Of a stretch of 64,000 nucleotides of DNA, positions 59,580 to 64,000 are shown one piece after another. Origin of the DNA: Dongshaea marina (lineage in GTDB: Bacteria > Pseudomonadota > Gammaproteobacteria > Enterobacterales > Aeromonadaceae); contig NZ_CP028897.1 of assembly GCF_003072645.1 (NCBI RefSeq), positions 374,001-438,000 on the forward strand. Reading direction: 5' to 3'. The position numbers and the translations under genes are program-made. Numbering within the stretch: position 1 is the stretch's first letter; the number at the start of each line of letters is the position of its first letter. Below the pieces are notes generated by a model that ran no database searches, was not told the origin of the DNA, and was given only the letters and a program-made list of their open reading frames with translations.

Positions 59580-60503
59580 ATGAAACAAAGAACCCTAAAG
59601 AAAAGTGTGCAGGCCACCGGAGTTGGGCTGCATTCAGGGCAGAAAGTCACCATGACCTTCTACCCTGCTCCAGTTAACACCGGGGTCGTGTATCGACGTG
59701 TTGATCTGGATCCAGTGGTGGAAATCAAGGCCGATGCCAGCCTGGTGCGTGATACCATGCTTTGCACTGCTCTGGTCAATGAGCAGGGCGTACGGGTTTC
59801 TACGATAGAGCATCTCTCTGCAGCCCTTGCTGGCTTAGGGATTGATAACCTTGTCGTAGAGGTCGACTCTCCAGAGCTGCCGGTAATGGACGGAAGTTCC
59901 CATCCGTTTATCTACCTGCTGCAATCTGCGGGGATCGAAGAGCAGTCCGTTGCCAAGAAGTTTATCCGGGTACTCAAGCCGATTCGGGTTGAGTTAGAGG
60001 ATAAGTGGGCCGAGCTGCTTCCCTACAACGATGGTTTCAAGATGGACCTGCTGGTGGATTTTGATCATCCGGTATTCAAGAAGCAAAACCAGCATCTGAA
60101 GCTCGATTTTTCCAGCAATGCCTTTATTCGCGATATCAGCCGCGCCCGAACCTTCTGCTTCCTGCGGGATGTTGAGTATATGCACTCACGCAACCTGGCA
60201 CTGGGTGGAGGCCTGGAAAATGCGGTGGTGATGGATGATTATCGTGTGTTGAATGAAGATGGCTTACGCTATGACGATGAGTTTGTGAAGCACAAGATGC
60301 TGGATGCGATCGGCGATCTCTACATGTGTAATCACAATCTCATCGGTGAGTTCAAGGCTTACAAGACCGGGCATGCCCTCAACAACCTGTTGCTCAAGAC
60401 TCTGTTGGCAACAGAAGATGCCTGGGAGCTGGTTAGCTTTGAAGATGAAAAACAGCAGGTGCCGATCACCTTCTGTGATACCTCACTGGTGGTTGCAAGC
60501 TGA
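59580..60503 (+). CDS. lpxC: UDP-3-O-acyl-N-acetylglucosamine deacetylase LpxC
   Basis: Committed zinc-dependent step of lipid A synthesis. ATG 59580 gives 307 residues starting [23 protein letters not shown] 59577 is one codon earlier. The zinc ligands are in [17 protein letters not shown] and [10 protein letters not shown]. The C-terminal tail ends with small hydrophobic residues (VVAS), as FtsH-degraded LpxC does. Confidence 0.97.
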   Translation: MKQRTLKKSVQATGVGLHSGQKVTMTFYPAPVNTGVVYRRVDLDPVVEIKADASLVRDTMLCTALVNEQGVRVSTIEHLSAALAGLGIDNLVVEVDSPELPVMDGSSHPFIYLLQSAGIEEQSVAKKFIRVLKPIRVELEDKWAELLPYNDGFKMDLLVDFDHPVFKKQNQHLKLDFSSNAFIRDISRARTFCFLRDVEYMHSRNLALGGGLENAVVMDDYRVLNEDGLRYDDEFVKHKMLDAIGDLYMCNHNLIGEFKAYKTGHALNNLLLKTLLATEDAWELVSFEDEKQQVPITFCDTSLVVAS

Positions 60504-60526
60504 TCTTCCACATCAGACATGAGAAA

Positions 60527-60559
60527 AGGCGCCGGCGCTCTCCACCCGGCGCCTTTTTT
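60527..60559 (+). terminator. Terminator after lpxC
   Basis: AGGCGCCGG (60527-60535), loop of ten, CCGGCGCCT (60546-60554) followed by T to about 60560. Confidence 0.92.
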
Positions 60560-60837
60560 ATTTCCCCCCAGTTCTGATCTCCCCTTGCTTTTTGAGGAGA
60601 CAGCCCCCATAAATTGCTTGGCTCTGTTGAGGTTTCCAATTTTAAAGTGGATCTGAGGCGTCAGCAGAGCCTGGATGATGAGTTGTTTTTGCACTCTTTT
60701 CCAACAAGGATTTTGCCCTGGTCTTATCTTGATTTAAAATGGCGTGCCGGTCTGTCCTGTATCGCTTCGACGAACCGGGGGGTCTCCTAAAGTGCAAGGA
60801 TGAGAGATTAAACCAGTGAACCTAAAAGTGGCCAATA
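60560..60837. other. lpxC-secA spacer, no secM seen
   Basis: About 280 bases. In E. coli secM lies here and controls secA by translational arrest. I see no secretory leader or arrest motif (FxxxxWIxxxxGIRAGP). The best mini-frame, 60675-60737, codes 20 residues ending CPGLILI and has no signal peptide. The spacer may hold the secA promoter, but no convincing boxes are seen. Confidence 0.5.
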
Positions 60838-63564
60838 ATGATAAGTAACTTCCTCACCAAGATTGTTGGCAGCCGTAATGAGCGAATTCTCAAGAATCTG
60901 CGCAAGGCTGTAAAACGGATCAACGCTATGGAGCCTGAATATGAGGCTCTGACCGATGAGCAGCTGAGTGCCAAAACTGAGGAGTTTCGTCAGCGACTCA
61001 AAGAGGGGGCTACTCTTGAAAGCCTGCTTCCTGAGGCTTTTGCAACGGTTCGAGAGGCATCTAAGCGTATCTTTGAGATGCGTCCCTTCGATGTACAGTT
61101 GGTTGGGGGCATGGTCCTGAACCAAAACCAGATCGCCGAGATGAAAACCGGTGAAGGTAAGACCCTGACCGCGACCCTGCCTGCTTATCTGAACGCCCTG
61201 ACCGGACGTGGCGTTCATATAGTTACCGTGAATGACTACCTGGCCAAGCGTGATGCCGATGGCAACCGGCCACTGTTTGAATTTTTGGGGATGACGGTTG
61301 GCTGTAACCTGCCCGGAATGGATCCGGATCAGAAGCGTGATGCTTACGCTGCCGATATCACCTATGGAACCAACAATGAATTCGGCTTCGATTATCTGCG
61401 CGATAATATGGCCTACTCCGCCGATCAGCGGGTTCAGCGTGAACTCTACTATGCCCTGGTGGATGAGGTTGACTCGGTTCTGATCGATGAGGCGAGAACA
61501 CCACTGATCATCTCCGGCCCCACCGATGATAACTCAGAGCTCTATATCAGCATCGATAAGCTTATCCCTAAGCTGACCAAGCAGGATAAAGAGGATTCTG
61601 AAGAGTATAAGGGCGATGGCCACTATACGGTGGATGAGAAAAATAAGCAGGCCTTCCTGACTGAAAATGGCCAGCTGTTTGTGGAGGAGCTGCTCAAGGA
61701 ACGCAAGCTACTCGGTGATGATGAATCCCTGTTTTCGGCCACTAACATCGCCCTGCTGCACCACATCAATGCGGCGCTGCGCGCCCACACCTTGTTTGAA
61801 CTCAACGTCGATTACATAGTTCAGGATGGCGAGATCGTGATCGTCGATGAGCATACCGGTCGTACCATGCCGGGACGTCGCTGGTCCGAGGGGCTGCACC
61901 AGGCTGTGGAAGCCAAAGAGAATGTGCAGATCCAGAATGAAAACCAGACCCTGGCATCGATCACCTTCCAGAACTATTTCCGCCTCTATGAAAAGCTGGC
62001 GGGGATGACGGGAACCGCCGATACCGAAGCCTTTGAATTCCAGTCTATCTATAACCTCGAGACTGTGGTGATCCCGACCAACAAGCCGATGATCCGTAAC
62101 GATATGGGCGATCTGGTGTACCTCACCGAGGAGGAGAAGTACGAGGCGATCGTTCAGGATATCAAGGACAGGATCCAGGAGGGGCGGCCGATCCTGGTGG
62201 GTACCATCTCGATCGAGAACTCCGAGATGCTCTCTAATGTCCTGAAGAAGGAGAGTGTTCGCCACAAGGTTCTGAACGCTAAGTTCCATGCCCAGGAAGC
62301 TGAGATCATAGCCCAGGCGGGACGTCCTGGCGCCGTGACCATAGCGACCAACATGGCGGGCCGGGGAACCGATATCGTGCTCGGTGGTAACTGGCAGTCA
62401 GAGCTTGCCAAGCTTGATAATCCGAGCGAGCAGCAGGTGAATAAGATCAAGGAGGAGTGGCAGCGTTGCCATGATGAGGTGATCCAGGCGGGTGGCCTGC
62501 ACATTATCGGCACCGAGCGTCATGAATCCCGACGCATTGATAACCAGTTGCGGGGCCGTTCCGGTCGTCAGGGGGATCCGGGTTCGAGCCGGTTCTATCT
62601 GTCGATGAACGATTCACTGATGCGGATTTTCGCCTCCGATCGGGTGGCTGGAATGATGCGTAAGCTTGGTATGCAGCGCGGCGAAGCGATTGAGCACCCC
62701 TGGGTGAGCAAGGCGGTTGAGAATGCCCAGCGTAAGGTTGAAAGCCGTAACTTTGATATTCGTAAGAGCCTGCTGGACTACGATGATGTTGCCAATGATC
62801 AGCGTAAGGTGATCTATGAGCAGCGTAATCACCTGCTCGGCAGTGAAGATGTTTCTGAGATCGTTGAGCACATTCGTGAAGATGTGATCAATGGTGTGGT
62901 GGATGAATATATTCCACCTCAGTCTCTGGAAGAGATGTGGGATATTCCTGAGCTGGAGCAGCGCCTCAAGGCCGATTTCTCCATCGAGCTGCCGATCGCC
63001 AAGTGGCTTGAAGAGCAGGATGACCTGCATGAAGAGACCCTGCGCGAGAAGATAGCTGAAGAGTCCTCACGCATCTACAAGGATAAAGAAGCTAAGGTGG
63101 GGCCAGAGGTACTGCGCCAGTTTGAGCAGGCGGTGATGCTGCAGAGCCTGGATGGTCTGTGGAAGGAGCATTTGGCGGCGATGGATCATCTGCGCCAGGG
63201 GATCCATCTGCGTGGCTACGCACAAAAAGATCCGAAGCAGGAGTATAAGCGTGAATCCTTTGCACTCTTTACCCAGATGCTGGATAGCTTTAAACAGGAA
63301 GTGGTCAGTGTGCTGAGCCGGGTACAGGTTCAGGAACAGTCCGAAGTAGATGCTCTCGAAGAGCAGCGCCGCCGCGCCGAGAGTGCACCTCGCTCCTACA
63401 CCCATGCCGAGGCCCATAGCCCTCTGGGTGGAGAAGCAGCTCCAGCAGGCGAGGAGGAGCACGTTCAGCAGTATGTGCGTGAGGGGCGTAAGGTTGGGCG
63501 TAATGAGCCTTGCCCTTGCGGGAGTGGCAAGAAATATAAGCAGTGCCACGGACGCCTGAGCTGA
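60838..63564 (+). CDS. secA: Preprotein translocase ATPase SecA
   Basis: Motor of Sec protein export. 908 residues, the usual length. Walker A GEGKT is at residues 105-109, Walker B and DEAD-like region [17 protein letters not shown] near 208-224, the second ATPase domain with [13 protein letters not shown], and the zinc-binding C-terminus [14 protein letters not shown]. The TGA stop overlaps the mutT ATG. Confidence 0.98.
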   Translation: MISNFLTKIVGSRNERILKNLRKAVKRINAMEPEYEALTDEQLSAKTEEFRQRLKEGATLESLLPEAFATVREASKRIFEMRPFDVQLVGGMVLNQNQIAEMKTGEGKTLTATLPAYLNALTGRGVHIVTVNDYLAKRDADGNRPLFEFLGMTVGCNLPGMDPDQKRDAYAADITYGTNNEFGFDYLRDNMAYSADQRVQRELYYALVDEVDSVLIDEARTPLIISGPTDDNSELYISIDKLIPKLTKQDKEDSEEYKGDGHYTVDEKNKQAFLTENGQLFVEELLKERKLLGDDESLFSATNIALLHHINAALRAHTLFELNVDYIVQDGEIVIVDEHTGRTMPGRRWSEGLHQAVEAKENVQIQNENQTLASITFQNYFRLYEKLAGMTGTADTEAFEFQSIYNLETVVIPTNKPMIRNDMGDLVYLTEEEKYEAIVQDIKDRIQEGRPILVGTISIENSEMLSNVLKKESVRHKVLNAKFHAQEAEIIAQAGRPGAVTIATNMAGRGTDIVLGGNWQSELAKLDNPSEQQVNKIKEEWQRCHDEVIQAGGLHIIGTERHESRRIDNQLRGRSGRQGDPGSSRFYLSMNDSLMRIFASDRVAGMMRKLGMQRGEAIEHPWVSKAVENAQRKVESRNFDIRKSLLDYDDVANDQRKVIYEQRNHLLGSEDVSEIVEHIREDVINGVVDEYIPPQSLEEMWDIPELEQRLKADFSIELPIAKWLEEQDDLHEETLREKIAEESSRIYKDKEAKVGPEVLRQFEQAVMLQSLDGLWKEHLAAMDHLRQGIHLRGYAQKDPKQEYKRESFALFTQMLDSFKQEVVSVLSRVQVQEQSEVDALEEQRRRAESAPRSYTHAEAHSPLGGEAAPAGEEEHVQQYVREGRKVGRNEPCPCGSGKKYKQCHGRLS

Positions 63565-63959
63565 TGGAGTCGAATCGGATCTGGGTGGCGGTTGGCGTCA
63601 TCCTTAATCCCAGTGGTGAGGTGTTTATCTGCCGACGTCCCCCTGATAAGCATCAGGGGGATAAGTGGGAGTTTCCCGGAGGCAAGGTGGAAGTGGGAGA
63701 GGAGTTCCATGATGCCCTGGCCCGTGAACTGACCGAAGAGATCGGCATCAAGCCGCTGCGGGTCGAGCCCTTTTTAGAGGTGCAGTTTGACTATCCGGAT
63801 AAGCAGGTGCTGCTGGATGCCTGGCTGGTAACCCGCTACAGCGGGGAGCCCCATGGCAAAGAGGGGCAGGAGTCCCTGTGGTGTCCGGTAAGCAAGCTGG
63901 ATATACGCCACTTCCCGGAGGCGAATCGGGCCTTTATCGAGAAGCTGCAGCAGGGATAA
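63564..63959 (+). CDS. mutT: 8-oxo-dGTP diphosphatase MutT
   Basis: Nudix hydrolase that removes oxidised GTP from the nucleotide pool. ATG 63564 gives 131 residues. The Nudix box is complete: GGKVEVGEEFHDALARELTE followed by EIGI. It overlaps the secA stop by one base (TGATG), so is co-transcribed. Confidence 0.96.
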   Translation: MESNRIWVAVGVILNPSGEVFICRRPPDKHQGDKWEFPGGKVEVGEEFHDALARELTEEIGIKPLRVEPFLEVQFDYPDKQVLLDAWLVTRYSGEPHGKEGQESLWCPVSKLDIRHFPEANRAFIEKLQQG

Positions 63960-64000
63960 ATAACCCGGAAGCTTTGGGCTTCGGAACAAGAAAAACCGCA

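Noticed and set aside
60675-60737. Short frame as a secM candidate
   Set aside because: Twenty residues, no signal peptide and no known arrest motif.
63960-64000. GAAGC...GCTTC-like hairpin after mutT as a terminator
   Set aside because: Short stem and the window ends before any T tract can be judged.

Overview
The window reads as chromosome of a Gram-negative gammaproteobacterium, probably a marine or aquatic relative of the Aeromonadales, Vibrionales and Alteromonadales. This rests on gene content and order: LPS export (lptABC, kdsCD), the Mla lipid pathway, degS/degQ, sspAB, lpoA, type A rnpB, and a full mraZ-to-secA division and cell-wall cluster with a diaminopimelate-type MurE. I cannot name the genus from the sequence alone.

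Layout. 1-1262: tail of an unknown gene, a terminator, and an unrecognised protein with an Ig-like N-terminus, Gly/Asn-rich strands and a coiled-coil C-terminus. 1312-4101: darP, pmbA and a membrane protein. 4102-4617: a gene-free stretch rich in inverted repeats. 4618-12377 (minus strand): yrbG-kdsD-kdsC-lptC-lptA-lptB-rpoN-hpf-ptsN-rapZ-npr. 12533-17117 (plus strand): mlaFEDCB-ibaG-murA. 17171-24185: accessory region with a hairpin array, DUF2784 protein, methyltransferase with a perfect palindrome on its promoter, a small unknown protein, a LysR regulator, SDR, DUF1330 protein, haloalkane dehalogenase and carboxymuconolactone-decarboxylase-like protein. 24223-31586: CPA2 antiporter, nhaA, degS, degQ, zapG, zapE. 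31633-34071: rplM-rpsI and sspA-sspB. 34134-36924: LysE exporter, SDR and an intact IS982-type insertion sequence with a 9-bp target duplication. 37008-42381: dolP-diaA-yraN-lpoA, divergent rsmI, a second hairpin array, rnpB and a DUF2158 protein. 42799-63959: the dcw cluster (mraZ, rsmH, ftsL, ftsI, murE, murF, mraY, murD, ftsW, murG, murC, ddl, ftsQ, ftsA, ftsZ), then lpxC, secA and mutT.

Most genes build or maintain the envelope. murA and murC-murG make lipid II, ftsI/ftsW/lpoA polymerise and cross-link it, ftsQLAZ and zapE/zapG place the septum, kdsCD/lpxC/lptABC make and move LPS, mla keeps the outer membrane asymmetric, and degS/degQ watch over envelope folding. mraZ sits on a visible five-repeat operator.

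A repeated oddity is that ftsI, murF, ddl and mlaF, and probably the membrane protein at 3353-4101, each carry a frameshift repaired by adding one base to a run of 4-5 G or C. Several of these genes are essential, so base-calling errors in homopolymers are more likely than real pseudogenes. I found no CRISPR array, no tRNA, no rRNA and no convincing new defence system. The least explained items are the protein at 294-1262, the dense arrays of unrelated perfect hairpins in three spacers, and the structured element at 4203-4299.
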